This document shows positions 1 through 9,253 of a DNA stretch of 64,000 bases, piece after piece. How positions within the stretch are numbered: position 1 is the first letter of the stretch; each line of letters starts with the position of its first letter. A program made the translations under genes and the position numbers. This DNA comes from Gordonia hongkongensis. GTDB lineage: Bacteria; Actinomycetota; Actinomycetes; Mycobacteriales; Mycobacteriaceae. The stretch spans positions 3,906,001 through 3,970,000 of the forward strand of contig NZ_CP095552.1 of assembly GCF_023078355.1 (NCBI RefSeq), in the 5' to 3' direction. Under the pieces are notes generated by a model. That model did not search any database, was not told where the DNA came from, and was given only the letters and a program-made list of their open reading frames with translations.

Positions 1-120
1 CGGGCGCTCCTCAGGGAGCGGCGGTTGGTCACGCCCTCCGCAAGCTCCGGGCGCTCCTCAGGGACCGGGGGTTGGTCACGCCCTCCGCAAGCTCCGTGCG
101 CTCCTCAGGGACCGGCGGTT
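1..120. repeat. 47-bp tandem repeat, about 2.5 copies, open at the window edge
   Basis: Two 47-bp units (1-47 and 48-94) differ at only two positions, and a third partial unit starts at 95. Each unit contains GCGCTCCTCAGGGA and CCCTCCGCAAGCTC. The same words occur in the palindrome at 10081-10197, so this belongs to a repeat family dispersed in the genome. It lies just past the 3' end of the dedA-like gene. The array may extend to the left of the window. No coding function is apparent. Confidence 0.85.
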
Positions 121-124
121 CGCC

Positions 125-751
125 TCAGGGCGTCTCGGCGCGCCGATCGCGCCGCGCGATCCGCCAGCGCCGACCGAAGTGGATGAATGTCGGTATGACG
201 ATCGTGCACACGGAGGCGATGATGAAGATCTCGATGTTGTCGCGGATGACCGGGATGTTGCCGAGGAAGTAGCCGAGCAGGATGATCCCGGCCGCCCAGG
301 TGAAACTGCCGAGCACGCTGAAGAGGGTGAACGTCCGATGTGGCATGCCGCTGAAGCCGGCGACCAGCGGGGTCAGGGTGCGGACGATCCCGATGAACCG
401 GCCGAAGAACACGGTGAGCGGCCCGAAGCGGTCGAAGTAGTGGTTCGTCCTGGCCAGATACTCGGGTCCGATGGTGCGCATCAGTTTGCCCTCGACCACC
501 CCGCGCCCCACACGGCGGCCGATGAAGTAGCCGCACTGGTCGCCGATGATCGCCGCCAGCGGCACAGCCAGGCACAACAGCCACAGCGGTGCGAAGGGAT
601 CGGGTTGCGCGGCGAACACGCCGGCGGTGAAGAGCACCGAGTCGCCGGGAAAGATGAACCCGACCAGGATGCCGGTCTCCACGAAGATCAGCACGCAGAG
701 TCCGATGAGGCCACCGGTGGCCACGAAGGACTCGATGTCGAAGGGGTTCAT
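125..751 (-). CDS. DedA family membrane protein
   Basis: 208 residues if started at the ATG at 751, which gives the usual DedA N-terminus (MNPFDIESFV). The reading frame stays open to 841, but that stretch is not family-like. Several hydrophobic segments are visible, with the DedA hallmarks FPGDSVLFTAG near residue 36, GDQCGYFIGRRVG near residue 71, and FGRFIGIVRTLTPLVAG in the second half. DedA/SNARE-associated proteins are inner-membrane proteins linked to lipid flipping and membrane homeostasis. The precise substrate cannot be told. It is transcribed away from the neighbouring hydrolase gene. Confidence 0.9.
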   Translation of the reverse strand: MNPFDIESFVATGGLIGLCVLIFVETGILVGFIFPGDSVLFTAGVFAAQPDPFAPLWLLCLAVPLAAIIGDQCGYFIGRRVGRGVVEGKLMRTIGPEYLARTNHYFDRFGPLTVFFGRFIGIVRTLTPLVAGFSGMPHRTFTLFSVLGSFTWAAGIILLGYFLGNIPVIRDNIEIFIIASVCTIVIPTFIHFGRRWRIARRDRRAETP

Positions 752-992
752 CGAATCCAACACTAGTGGCGCAGCGACCCGCCGGGGCCCGGTGACCGTC
801 GCGACGTGGCAAAGCGTCGGCAACCATTCAGATCCCGGCAACCCAGGTCGCAGCCGGCACCCGGCACCCGCCGCGCACGACGACCGGTGATGCGGTTTAC
901 TCGACGCCTAGCGGGACAACGCCCATTGCCATCCACCGCTCCGTCGCGAGGACGCGACCGACACCGCCCGAGCGACACCGAGGGGAGAGACA

Positions 993-2069
993 GTGCCCAC
1001 CAAGCACCGGGATCCGTCCCCGACCACGACGTCCGGTCCGACGCTGCGTCCGGTCTCCGACACCGACGTCCGCATCGAGTACCACACCATCCACGGCTAC
1101 CGGCGCGCCTACCGGATCGCCGGCAGCGGTCCGGCGCTGCTGCTCATCCACGGCATCGGTGACAACTCGTCGACGTGGGACGAGGTCATCCCGATCCTCG
1201 CGCAGCACTACACCGTCATCGCACCCGACCTGCTCGGCCACGGGGAATCGGACAAGCCACGCGCCGACTACTCGGTGCCGGCCTTCGCCAACGGCATGCG
1301 CGACCTCCTCGTCGTCCTGGGGATCAGCAAGGTGACGGTCGTCGGCCACTCCCTGGGCGGCGGCGTCGCAATGCAGTTCTGCTATCAGTTCCCGCGCTTC
1401 GTCGAGCGCCTGGTGCTGGTCGCGGCCGGCGGGGTCACCCGCGACGTCAACCCCGCCCTGCGGTTGTTCTCGCTGCCCGTCGTCCCGCAGGTGCTGTCGG
1501 TACTCCGCGTCCCCGGCGTGATCCCTGGTCTCACGACGCTCGCGAAAGCGATCGTCGCCGCGCCGATGCCGCCCCTGTTCCCGTCCTCGGCCACGCCCGA
1601 ACATCTACTGGCCGACCACGAGGACCTCATGCGGGTCCTCGGTGGGCTTGCCGACCCCACCGCGTCGGCCGCCTTCCTCCGTACTCTGCGCGCCGTCGTC
1701 GACTGGCGCGGCCAGTCCGTCACGATGCTCGACCGCTGCTACCTCACCGAGCGCCTGCCGGTCCTGCTCGTGTGGGGCGACCGGGACATCGTGATCCCCC
1801 ATCACCACGGCGAACTGGCGCACTCGGCGATCCCACACTCGGAGTTCGAGACCTTCTCCGGCTCAGGACATTTCCCGTTCCACGACGACCCCGAACGGTT
1901 CTGCCGGATCGTCATCGACTTCATCGCGCGCCACGCGCCGGTGGAATTCGATCCGCTCAACTGGCGGCATCTGATGTCCGAGGGCGCCCATCCGGAGCAG
2001 TTCGTCGGCGACGACGAGACCGTCGACGAGGTGCTCGAGGCCTTCGGAGACGAGCGCAACGCCACCTGA
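993..2069 (+). CDS. alpha/beta hydrolase (MhpC-like)
   Basis: 358 residues, GTG start preceded by AGGGGAGA at 981-988. The alpha/beta hydrolase fold is clear: oxyanion-loop motif HGIGD near residue 52, nucleophile elbow VGHSLGG near residue 117, acid in LLVWGDRDIVIP, and catalytic His in GSGHFPFHDDP. There is no signal peptide, so the enzyme should be cytoplasmic. The substrate (ester, epoxide or C-C bond) cannot be assigned. The C-terminus carries an acidic tail of about 35 residues beyond the fold. The gene is divergent from dedA. Confidence 0.88.
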   Translation: MPTKHRDPSPTTTSGPTLRPVSDTDVRIEYHTIHGYRRAYRIAGSGPALLLIHGIGDNSSTWDEVIPILAQHYTVIAPDLLGHGESDKPRADYSVPAFANGMRDLLVVLGISKVTVVGHSLGGGVAMQFCYQFPRFVERLVLVAAGGVTRDVNPALRLFSLPVVPQVLSVLRVPGVIPGLTTLAKAIVAAPMPPLFPSSATPEHLLADHEDLMRVLGGLADPTASAAFLRTLRAVVDWRGQSVTMLDRCYLTERLPVLLVWGDRDIVIPHHHGELAHSAIPHSEFETFSGSGHFPFHDDPERFCRIVIDFIARHAPVEFDPLNWRHLMSEGAHPEQFVGDDETVDEVLEAFGDERNAT

Positions 2070-2103
2070 CCCGAAACACACTCGCGTATGCCACCATTGC
2101 GGG

Positions 2104-2628
2104 ATGACGTACCCGGGGAATGGCAATGACGGCACCCGTCCGTTGCCGCATCAGCCGAACGCCTACGACTCCAGTCCCGGCTTCGTGCCCGCTCCCGCCC
2201 AATTCCCGGGCCCCGGCATGGGTTACGCGCCGCCCGGGCCGTTCTTCGACGCGGGTGCCGCGGCATTACCCGAGCCGCCGCTCGTGGTCATCGGTGACAT
2301 CACGTGCACCCAGCACTACGTGATCACGCCGTCGGGCACGTTCCCGCTCGCGGGTTCGCAGTGGGAGGTCACCGACATGTCCGTGTCCTCCGAACAGATG
2401 TCGCAGACGGGCCTGGTGCTGGCGCTCGTCGGGTTCTTTCTGATCTGCTTTCTGAGTCTGCTGTTCTTGCTGATGAAAGAACGGCGCACAACGGGCTTCA
2501 TCCAGGTACGGGTCCGGGGCGCGGGCGGCGCGATGCACGTCACCAACGTCCCCGCCACGTCGCCCTGGACGATGAGCGATGTGTCCGGTCGCGTGTACTA
2601 CGCACGCGAACTGGCTACCGTCGCCTGA
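2104..2628 (+). CDS. hypothetical membrane protein with Pro/Gly-rich N-terminus
   Basis: 174 residues. The first 55 or so are low-complexity and rich in Pro and Gly. A single strong membrane segment (LVLALVGFFLICFLSLLFLL) lies near residues 104-123 and is followed by a basic patch (MKERRTTG). The rest is a small soluble domain without a family I recognise. It starts 35 bp after the hydrolase stop and could be co-transcribed with it. It is followed by another Pro/Gln-rich membrane protein gene. Function unknown. Confidence 0.65.
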   Translation: MTYPGNGNDGTRPLPHQPNAYDSSPGFVPAPAQFPGPGMGYAPPGPFFDAGAAALPEPPLVVIGDITCTQHYVITPSGTFPLAGSQWEVTDMSVSSEQMSQTGLVLALVGFFLICFLSLLFLLMKERRTTGFIQVRVRGAGGAMHVTNVPATSPWTMSDVSGRVYYARELATVA

Positions 2629-2687
2629 GCCGACCGCACGTTCGAGATGAGCACGCCGCTCTATCCAGTCACGAGGAGGACCACCCG

Positions 2688-3352
2688 ATGACCACACCAG
2701 ACAACCCGGGCGACAAGCCCCACGACCCGTTCGTCAAGCAGCCACCGGCCGACGCCTCGCCGTCGTACGGCACCGACCCCGGCCAGCAGCCGGGGGGTTC
2801 GAGTTCGGCACCGCCGGGACCTCGCAGCCCGGCGTCGGCAATCCCCAGTACGGCGACCAGCAGTACGGGAGCCAGCAGTACGGCGACCAGCAATACGGGA
2901 ACCAGCAGTACGGGGCACCCCAGCAGTACGGCGACCAGCAGTTCGGGGGCCAGCAGTTCGGGGCACCGCAGCAGTACGGCGCACCCCAGCAGTACGGGGC
3001 TCCGCAGGGCGGGTATCCCGCGGCGCCCGGTTACGGCTACGGCGGCGCACCCGACCCCACTGCTCCCTACGGCCGTGACCCGTCCACCGGCGAGCCGCTG
3101 TCCGACAAGTCGAAGCTGGTTGCCGGCCTGCTGCAGATCTTCCTGGGCAGCCTGGGCGTCGGCCGCTTCTACATCGGCGACAACACCACCGGCGCGATCC
3201 AACTCGGCCTGACGATCCTCGGCTACATCACCGCGATCTTCTTGATCGGGTTCGTCATCATCTTCGGTGTCGCCATCTGGGCGCTGGTCGACGGCATCAT
3301 GATGCTGACCGGCAGTGTTCGGGACAAGAACGGCCTCAAGCTGGGCAACTGA
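2688..3352 (+). pseudogene. TM2 domain membrane protein, frame-disrupted
   Basis: An ATG at 2688 opens a Pro/Gln-rich N-terminus (MTTPDNPGDKPHDPF). The rest of the gene lies in another frame. From about 2798 that frame encodes FEFGTAGTSQPG, a long run of QYG repeats (QQYGDQQYG, QQFGAPQQYG), then a classic TM2 domain: LVAGLLQIFLGSLGVGRFYIG, two hydrophobic helices and DGIMMLTG, ending at the TGA at 3350-3352. The two frames join at a run of six G (2792-2797). One additional G would restore a continuous protein of about 221 residues. This is either a sequencing or assembly deletion, a real mutation, or slippage. TM2 proteins are small membrane proteins of largely unknown role. Confidence 0.8.
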
Positions 3353-3364
3353 CCGCTGCGCTCG

Positions 3365-3398
3365 AGGAGGCCCCGGGGATCTGTCCCCGGGGCCTCCT
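3365..3398. terminator. strong bidirectional hairpin terminator
   Basis: A perfect 15-bp stem (3365-3379 with 3384-3398, AGGAGGCCCCGGGGA on the left) has a 4-base TCTG loop. It lies between the convergent TM2 gene and truA, so it can stop transcription from both sides. Only a short T-poor tail follows, as is usual for actinobacterial terminators. Confidence 0.85.
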
Positions 3399-3441
3399 TG
3401 TGTCACAACAACTCCGGGCTCGCCGTCGAGACGGCGGGTGG

Positions 3442-4350
3442 TCACCCACCACAGCAACCGGTCGACCCGCGCACGTCACGGGTCACCGTGTTGCGGGCGG
3501 CGAGTTCGTCGTCGGCGGGATAGTCGACGCCGACCAGGCACAGACCCCGGGCCTCGGCGACGGGGACCTGACTGCTGCGGGTTCGCTCATCGAGAAGCCC
3601 ACGGCACCAGTCGATGTCGCGCCTGCCGTCGCCCACACTCGCGACCGCGCCGACCAGCGACCGCACCATCGACCAGCAGAACGCGTCCGCGCTCACCTCG
3701 CCGACGAGGACTCCTTCGGCGTCCCGTCTCCAAGAGAACCGCTGCAGTTCCCGGATCGTGGTCGCACCCTCCCGCCGACGGCAGAACGCCGCGAAGTCGT
3801 TCAGGCCGAGCAACTCCGACGATGCCGCGTTCAACGCTTCGACGTCGAGCGGCCGACGCCATGTCGCGGTCGTCCGCGCGACCACCGGTTCGGCACCCCA
3901 CCGTGCATCGGTCAACCGATAGCGGTAATGCCGGCGCAGCGCCGAGAACCGAGCGTCGAACTCGTCCGGGACAACGCGCACGGCCGTCACCCGGACGTCA
4001 TCGGGACACATCTTCGCGAGACGCCCGACGAGCGTCGCGGGATCACCGGCGATCGATCGGGTCTCCAGTACCGACTTCGGAACCTCGGCGTGCGCGACCT
4101 GCCCAGTGGCATGCACACCGGCGTCGGTGCGCCCCGCCACCGTCAGCCGCACCGGCACCCGCAGGACCGTCGACAACCTGGTCTCGAGTTCCTCGCACAC
4201 GCTGCGCTGGCCGACCTGCCGTGCCCATCCGGCGAAGTCGGTGCCGTCGTACGAGATGTCGAAGCGGAGACGACAGAACCCGCCGGCACCGGAATCGGCG
4301 CCGACGGGTTCGGTCTGCGGTTCTCGACTCAGTCGACTACTTCTTCTCAC
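3442..4350 (-). CDS. truA: tRNA pseudouridine(38-40) synthase TruA
   Basis: 302 residues from the GTG at 4350, which overlaps the end of rplQ by 14 bases. The frame stays open further upstream inside rplQ, but that stretch is not protein-like. Family motifs are [14 protein letters not shown] near the start, and the catalytic-Asp motif [17 protein letters not shown]. TruA isomerises uridines 38-40 in the tRNA anticodon stem-loop. It is the last gene of the infA-rpoA-rplQ operon, as in mycobacteria, and ends at the hairpin at 3365-3398. No strong ribosome-binding site precedes the GTG, so translational coupling to rplQ is likely. Confidence 0.93.
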   Translation of the reverse strand: MRRSSRLSREPQTEPVGADSGAGGFCRLRFDISYDGTDFAGWARQVGQRSVCEELETRLSTVLRVPVRLTVAGRTDAGVHATGQVAHAEVPKSVLETRSIAGDPATLVGRLAKMCPDDVRVTAVRVVPDEFDARFSALRRHYRYRLTDARWGAEPVVARTTATWRRPLDVEALNAASSELLGLNDFAAFCRRREGATTIRELQRFSWRRDAEGVLVGEVSADAFCWSMVRSLVGAVASVGDGRRDIDWCRGLLDERTRSSQVPVAEARGLCLVGVDYPADDELAARNTVTRDVRGSTGCCGG

Positions 4351-4957
4351 CGTCGACGTCGGCTCCGGCTGCCTCGGCATCGGGAGCGGTCGCGGCGGTG
4401 GACTCGTCGTCGATAGCCTCGGCGACAGCCTCGGCGTTGGCGACCTCGGCATCGGTGGCGTCGGCCTCGACGGCCTCCACCACGTTCGCGTCAGCCGAAT
4501 CGGTATCAGCGACAACCTCTTCGGTGGCGTCGAGCTTGTCCTCGGCGGCCTTCTTGGAGGCGGCGACGCGGGTCGCGCGGCTGGCCTCGCTCGACGCGGT
4601 GGACTCGCGCACCAGCTCGATCACGGCCATGGGGGCGTTGTCGCCCTTGCGCGGCAGCGTCTTGATGATGCGGGTGTAGCCACCGGGACGATCGGCGAAG
4701 AACGGGCCGATCTCGTCGAACAGCGTGTGCACGACGTCCTTGTCACGGATGTCCTTCAGCACCTCACGGCGGTTGGCCAGCTTGCCGGCCTTGGCGTGCG
4801 TGATGATCTTCTCCGCGTACGGACGCAGGCGCTTGGCCTTGGCTTCCGTGGTGGTGATGCGGCCGTGCTCGAAGAGCGAGGTGGCGAGATTCGCCAGCAT
4901 CGCCTTCTGGTGGCTGGCCGACCCGCCGAGGCGGGCACCCTTGGTGGGCTTGGGCAT
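4337..4957 (-). CDS. rplQ: 50S ribosomal protein L17
   Basis: 206 residues. The first 120 or so are the standard L17 core ([20 protein letters not shown]..., [20 protein letters not shown]). The remaining 85 form an Ala/Glu/Asp-rich extension ending in two lysines, a feature also seen in other high-GC actinobacteria. L17 is part of the large ribosomal subunit near the peptide exit tunnel. The gene lies 81 bp downstream of rpoA and overlaps truA. Confidence 0.97.
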   Translation of the reverse strand: MPKPTKGARLGGSASHQKAMLANLATSLFEHGRITTTEAKAKRLRPYAEKIITHAKAGKLANRREVLKDIRDKDVVHTLFDEIGPFFADRPGGYTRIIKTLPRKGDNAPMAVIELVRESTASSEASRATRVAASKKAAEDKLDATEEVVADTDSADANVVEAVEADATDAEVANAEAVAEAIDDESTAATAPDAEAAGADVDGEKK

Positions 4958-5038
4958 TGTCTTCTCCTAGGAGGACCCCGCATCACTCGATGCGGAAGTC
5001 AGGGTTGGGCAGTGACAGCTACCGCCGCGTCGTAGCGA

Positions 5039-6091
5039 CTACAGCTGCTCGGTCTCCGCGAAATCCTCACCGGAATCGGCGTCGAAGGACGCGTCTTCCG
5101 ACCACGTGCCGGTGGCCGGGTCGTAACCCGCGACCTGCGACGGATCGAAGCTGGCCGGGCTGTCCTTGAGGGACAGGCCGAGCGCGTGCAGCTTGACCTT
5201 GACCTCGTCGATCGACTTCTGACCGAAGTTGCGGATGTCGAGCAGATCCGACTCGGTCCGCGCAACCAGCTCGCCGACGGTGTGCACACCCTCGCGCTTG
5301 AGGCAGTTGTAGGAACGAACGGTCAGCTCGAGATCCTCGATCGGCAGGCTGAACGACGCGATGTGGTCGGCCTCGGCCGGCGACGGCCCGATCTCGATGC
5401 CCTCGGCCTCGACGTTGAGCTCCCGGGCGAGCCCGAACAGCTCCACCAGGGTCTTGCCCGCCGACGCCAGTGCGTCACGCGCACTGATCGAGTTCTTGGT
5501 CTCCACATCGAGCACCAGTCGATCGAAGTCGGTGCGCTGTTCGACACGGGTGGCCTCGACCTTGTAGGTCACCTTGAGCACCGGCGAGTAGATCGAGTCG
5601 ACCGGGATGCGGCCGATCTCGGCACCCGACGCCTTGTTCTGCACGGCCGGGACGTAGCCGCGGCCCCGCTCGACGACGAGCTCGATCTCGAGCTTGCCCT
5701 TGTCGTTCAGGGTGGCGATGTGCAGATCGGGGTTGTGCACGGTGACACCGGCCGGGGGCACGATGTCGGCACCGGTGACGGTGCCCGGACCCTGCTTGCG
5801 CACGTACATGGTGACCGGCTCGTCCTCGTCCGAGCTGACCACGAGGCCCTTGAGGTTCAGGATGATGTCGGTGACATCCTCCTTGACCCCGGCCACGGTG
5901 GTGAACTCGTGGAGGACACCGTCGATGCGGATGCTGGTGATGGCTGCACCCGGGATCGAGCTGAGCAGGGTACGACGCAGTGAGTTGCCGAGGGTGTAGC
6001 CGAAGCCCGGCTCGAGCGGCTCGATGACGAACTTCGAGCGGTTCTCGGCGAGGACTTCCTCGGTGAGGGTGGGTCGCTGTGAGATGAGCAT
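5039..6091 (-). CDS. rpoA: DNA-directed RNA polymerase subunit alpha
   Basis: 350 residues, normal length. The N-terminal assembly domain is recognisable by [20 protein letters not shown] and by the [14 protein letters not shown] segment. The C-terminal helix-hairpin-helix domain ([19 protein letters not shown] near residues 280-300) is the DNA and activator contact. An acidic tail follows. The alpha subunit dimerises to nucleate assembly of the polymerase core. It sits between rpsD and rplQ in the conserved operon. Confidence 0.98.
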   Translation of the reverse strand: MLISQRPTLTEEVLAENRSKFVIEPLEPGFGYTLGNSLRRTLLSSIPGAAITSIRIDGVLHEFTTVAGVKEDVTDIILNLKGLVVSSDEDEPVTMYVRKQGPGTVTGADIVPPAGVTVHNPDLHIATLNDKGKLEIELVVERGRGYVPAVQNKASGAEIGRIPVDSIYSPVLKVTYKVEATRVEQRTDFDRLVLDVETKNSISARDALASAGKTLVELFGLARELNVEAEGIEIGPSPAEADHIASFSLPIEDLELTVRSYNCLKREGVHTVGELVARTESDLLDIRNFGQKSIDEVKVKLHALGLSLKDSPASFDPSQVAGYDPATGTWSEDASFDADSGEDFAETEQL

Positions 6092-6170
6092 TCTGTGGAT
6101 CTCTCCTTTGGCCGCCCGCTATATGACGGCCTCGAGGGGTGTACCGAACAGCTGTTGCTGTCGGGCGGTG

Positions 6171-6776
6171 TTACTTCGAGTAGAACTCGACGATGAGCTG
6201 CTCGGTCAGCGGGACATCGATCTGGGCACGCTCGGGCACGCTGTGCACGAGAACACGCAGGGTCGACGGCACGACCTGGAGCCAACCCGGAACCGGACGA
6301 TCGCCGACGAGCTCCTTGGCGATCTGGAACGGGACGGTCTGCAGCGACTTCGGGCGGACATCGATGATGTCGTACTGGCTGACGCGGTAGCTGGGCACGT
6401 CGACCTTCACACCGTTGACGGTGAAGTGGCCGTGGCTGACCAGCTGGCGGGCCTGGCGACGGGTACGCGCGATGCCGGAGCGGTAGATCACGTTGTCGAG
6501 ACGGGTCTCGAGGATCTTCAGCAGTTCGTCACCGGTCTTGCCGGTGCGACGGTTCGCCTCTTCGTAGTAGCGGCGGAACTGCTTCTCCAGGACGCCGTAG
6601 GTGAAGCGCGCCTTCTGCTTCTCCTGCAGCTGGAGCAGGTACTCGCTCTCCTTGATCCGCGAGCGGCCGTGCTGGCCGGGCGGGTAGGGGCGACGCTCGA
6701 AGGCAGCGTCTCCACCGATCAGGTCGACGCGAAGACGACGAGACTTCTTGGTTGCGGGGCCGGTATAACGAGCCAT
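6171..6776 (-). CDS. rpsD: 30S ribosomal protein S4
   Basis: 201 residues, the expected length. The start (MARYTGPATKKSRRL), the PPGQHGRSR motif and the S4 RNA-binding domain (LDNVIYRSGIARTRRQARQL, GHFTVNGVKVDVPSY) are all present. S4 is a primary binder of 16S rRNA and starts assembly of the small-subunit body. In many bacteria it autoregulates its operon, but no regulatory mRNA fold was established here. The N-terminal zinc-finger cysteines are absent. Confidence 0.98.
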   Translation of the reverse strand: MARYTGPATKKSRRLRVDLIGGDAAFERRPYPPGQHGRSRIKESEYLLQLQEKQKARFTYGVLEKQFRRYYEEANRRTGKTGDELLKILETRLDNVIYRSGIARTRRQARQLVSHGHFTVNGVKVDVPSYRVSQYDIIDVRPKSLQTVPFQIAKELVGDRPVPGWLQVVPSTLRVLVHSVPERAQIDVPLTEQLIVEFYSK

Positions 6777-6800
6777 GTTTCTCTGTTCCTCCCTTTCCCG

Positions 6801-7208
6801 CTAGACCCGACGCCGCTTGGGCGGACGGCAACCGTTGTGCGGCTGCGGGGTGACATCGGAAATGGTGCCGACCTCGAGGCCGGCTGCCTGCAGGGAGCGG
6901 ATGGCGGTCTCGCGACCCGAACCCGGTCCCTTGACGAACACGTCGACCTTCTTGACGCCGTGCTCCTGGGCCTTGCGCGCAGCGTTCTCGGCCGCGAGCT
7001 GAGCCGCGAACGGGGTGCTCTTGCGCGAGCCCTTGAAACCGACGTGGCCCGACGATGCCCAGCTGATGATGTTGCCGCTGGGATCGCTGATCGACACGAT
7101 GGTGTTGTTGAACGTCGACTTGATGTGTGCGTGGCCGTGCGGGACGTTCTTCTTATCGCGACGGCGGGTGCCCTTCTTGGGGCCTGCGCTACGTGACTTC
7201 GGAGGCAT
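6801..7208 (-). CDS. rpsK: 30S ribosomal protein S11
   Basis: 135 residues with the conserved [36 protein letters not shown] and C-terminal [15 protein letters not shown] segments. S11 lies on the small-subunit platform beside the mRNA exit. Its ATG shares one base with the rpsM stop codon (TAATG), so the two are translationally coupled. Confidence 0.98.
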   Translation of the reverse strand: MPPKSRSAGPKKGTRRRDKKNVPHGHAHIKSTFNNTIVSISDPSGNIISWASSGHVGFKGSRKSTPFAAQLAAENAARKAQEHGVKKVDVFVKGPGSGRETAIRSLQAAGLEVGTISDVTPQPHNGCRPPKRRRV

Positions 7209-7576
7209 TACTTCTTCTTCCCGGCGATGGTCTTCTTCGGGCCCTTGCGAGTGCGGGCATTGGTCTTGGTGCGCTGTCCACGAACGGGCAGGCCACGACG
7301 GTGGCGCAGACCCTGGTAGCAGCCGATCTCGATCTTGCGACGGATGTCGGCCTGCACCTCGCGACGGAGGTCACCCTCGACCTTCACCGAGGCTTCGATG
7401 TACTCACGCAGCTTCGAGACGTCTGCGTCGGTGAGATCCTTCGCTCGGAGGTCAGGGCTCAGGCCCGTTCCCTCGAGGATCTCCTTGGAGGTGGTACGCC
7501 CAACTCCGTAGATGTAGGTCAGTGCGATCTCCAGCCGCTTCTCGCGGGGGAGATCCACACCAGCAACACGTGCCAT
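7208..7576 (-). CDS. rpsM: 30S ribosomal protein S13
   Basis: 122 residues. It starts [21 protein letters not shown] and ends in the basic [18 protein letters not shown] tail that reaches into the decoding region. S13 forms the head of the small subunit and contacts the large subunit through bridge B1. It lies 210 bp downstream of rpmJ, a larger gap than the others in this operon. Confidence 0.98.
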   Translation of the reverse strand: MARVAGVDLPREKRLEIALTYIYGVGRTTSKEILEGTGLSPDLRAKDLTDADVSKLREYIEASVKVEGDLRREVQADIRRKIEIGCYQGLRHRRGLPVRGQRTKTNARTRKGPKKTIAGKKK

Positions 7577-7786
7577 GTGGCGGATTTCCTTTTCGATTCT
7601 CAGAGGTCTGCTCCCAGTCCGTCCCGCGAGCTGGTGCCGAACCGTGTGTCCGGCCTCGTGGGCTCCGGCCTCTGATCCGGAGGTAGGCGGTGACGCGTCT
7701 GTCGCCGCTGGTGTTGGGAGGTCCTGTTGTATTCAGTTGTCGATCTTCAGTTGTTCTGACTCAAGCGACCCGGAGGGTGCGCGTGA

Positions 7787-7900
7787 TCAGCCCTGACGCT
7801 GCTTGTGACGCAGGTTCTCGCAGATCACCATGACCCGACCGTTACGGCGGATCACCTTGCACTTCTCGCAGATCGGCTTGACGCTCGGCTGAACCTTCAC
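7787..7900 (-). CDS. rpmJ: 50S ribosomal protein L36
   Basis: 37 residues from a GTG start at 7900, preceded by an AGGAGA ribosome-binding site about 6 bases upstream. The sequence reads [19 protein letters not shown] and ends [12 protein letters not shown]. It keeps the Cys/Cys/Cys/His zinc ligands (CxxC, then C and H), so this is the zinc-binding form. It lies between infA and rpsM, the standard position. Confidence 0.97.
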   Translation of the reverse strand: MKVQPSVKPICEKCKVIRRNGRVMVICENLRHKQRQG

Positions 7901-8017
7901 GTCAATCTCTCCTGCTCGGCTCGCCCGCGCGCACGCCGAAACGGCCGTACACGTGGGTGTCGGTCTCCTCCCGAACGGATGTCCGGGAAGTCTGTCCCCG
8001 GCGACGCCGGGAAAGTC

Positions 8018-8239
8018 CTACTTGTAGCGGTACACGATTCGCCCACGAGCCAGGTCGTAGGGCGAGAGTTCCACGACGACCCGGTCCTCGGGCAGGATGC
8101 GGATGTAGTGCTGCCGCATCTTGCCGCTGATGTGGGCGAGAACCTTGTGTCCGTTCTCCAGCTCAATACGAAACATCGCATTGGGCAGGGGTTCGATCAC
8201 TCGACCCTCGACCTCGATGGCCCCGTCTTTCTTCGCCAT
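8018..8239 (-). CDS. infA: translation initiation factor IF-1
   Basis: 73 residues from the ATG at 8239 ([20 protein letters not shown]), the standard length. The frame is open nine codons further upstream, but IF-1 begins at this Met. It is a single S1/OB-fold domain with [19 protein letters not shown] and [15 protein letters not shown]-1 occupies the ribosomal A site during initiation. It is the first gene of this operon. The broken DUF1801 gene starts divergently 248 bp away, so the operon promoter must lie in that gap; no clear -10/-35 pair was identified there. Confidence 0.98.
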   Translation of the reverse strand: MAKKDGAIEVEGRVIEPLPNAMFRIELENGHKVLAHISGKMRQHYIRILPEDRVVVELSPYDLARGRIVYRYK

Positions 8240-8487
8240 GTCCTCCGCGATCCTGGCCGTGACCACGACATCTGGGCGACGTCGCGGCCCATTGGCCGGG
8301 TTGAATCAGTGTTTGTCCGTTAGGGTGTGGGCACCGGTCCGCGAGGACCTGCACCCGGTGTGCGCCGACCGGACCCACGTGCTGACACGCCGAGGCCCGG
8401 CGCGCGATGCGCACCGACGGTCCATGCTACGCGAACAGGCAGGCCAGGCCAAATGCGTGCGCGGCGTCGCAAGGAGGTCCGAAGCGG

Positions 8488-8833
8488 ATGGGGACGGTCG
8501 ACGACTATCTCGACGGGCTCGACCCGGACGACCGCGCGGTCATCTCCCGGACTTATGACGTCTCCCGCCACACGGTCCCCGGCACCACGCAGGGCAAGGG
8601 CTACGGGATGGGAGGCCCTGACGTATCGCGGTAGCCCGCTCCTGTCGGTGATGCGCACGAAGAATCACATCGGGCTGTACCCGTTCAGCCCCGAGGCGGT
8701 CGACGCCGGGCGGCCCTTTCTCGCGGGTTTCGACGTCCAGAAGGGCACCGTACGTTTCCAGCCCGAAGCCCCTCCGTCAGACGACGCGATCCGCGCCATG
8801 ATGACGTTCCGTCGCGATCAGATCGATGGTTGA
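8488..8833 (+). pseudogene. DUF1801 (YdhG/iron-chaperone-like) protein, frame-disrupted
   Basis: A strong AAGGAGGT site (8471-8478) precedes the ATG at 8488. The first 40 codons (DDYLDGLDPDDRAVISR..., TVPGTTQGKGYGM) run into a stop at 8632-8634. The natural continuation (ALTYRGSPLLSVMRTKNHIGLYPF, RFQPEAPPSDDAIRAMM) is in the next frame and ends at 8833. Removing one G from the GGG at 8610-8612 restores a protein of about 114 residues typical of DUF1801. Family members bind iron or small ligands, but the role here is unknown. Sequencing error and true pseudogene are both possible. Confidence 0.75.
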
Positions 8834-8860
8834 GGCGAGGGTGCTGGCACACTGTCGCGC

Positions 8861-9253
8861 ATGCTTGCCTTCCTCGTCCGCACCGTGCTGACCGCGGTGG
8901 CCCTGTGGGTCGCGACGCTGATCGTGCCGGGCATCGACTTCGTGGGCGGTTCGACGACCGCCGAGAAGGTCGGTATCGCCCTGGTGGTCGCCGTGATCTT
9001 CGGCGTCCTGAACGCGATCATCAAACCGATCGTGCAGATCATCGCGATCCCCTTCTACATCCTCACGCTCGGTCTGATCCACATCGTCATCAACGCATTG
9101 ATGCTGGAGCTCACCGCGTGGATCACCCGCAACACCACGCACTGGGGGCTCGAGGTCGACGACTTCTTCTGGTCGGCGATCTTCGGCGCCATCGTCGTGT
9201 CGGTGGTCGGGTGGCTCCTGGCCCTGCTGATGCGCGACCCGGTCGACCGATGA
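8861..9253 (+). CDS. phage-holin-4-like (YvlD family) small membrane protein
   Basis: 130 residues with four predicted membrane helices. The pattern VFGVLNAIIKPIVQIIAIPFY followed by ITLG/LGLIHIVINALML is the signature of the Phage_holin_4_2/YvlD family. Despite the name, these are common chromosomal proteins, and the family has no settled function. The stop overlaps the start of the next gene (ATGA), so the two are co-translated. Confidence 0.85.
   Translation: MLAFLVRTVLTAVALWVATLIVPGIDFVGGSTTAEKVGIALVVAVIFGVLNAIIKPIVQIIAIPFYILTLGLIHIVINALMLELTAWITRNTTHWGLEVDDFFWSAIFGAIVVSVVGWLLALLMRDPVDR

Noticed and set aside
897..1604. Long minus-strand ORF opposite the alpha/beta hydrolase
   Set aside because: Arg/Asp/Gly-rich translation without any fold or motif; it is the antisense shadow of a clear hydrolase gene.
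8861..9253. Prophage remnant because of the holin-like protein
   Set aside because: The family is a common chromosomal membrane protein in actinobacteria. No phage genes, integrase or att site surround it.
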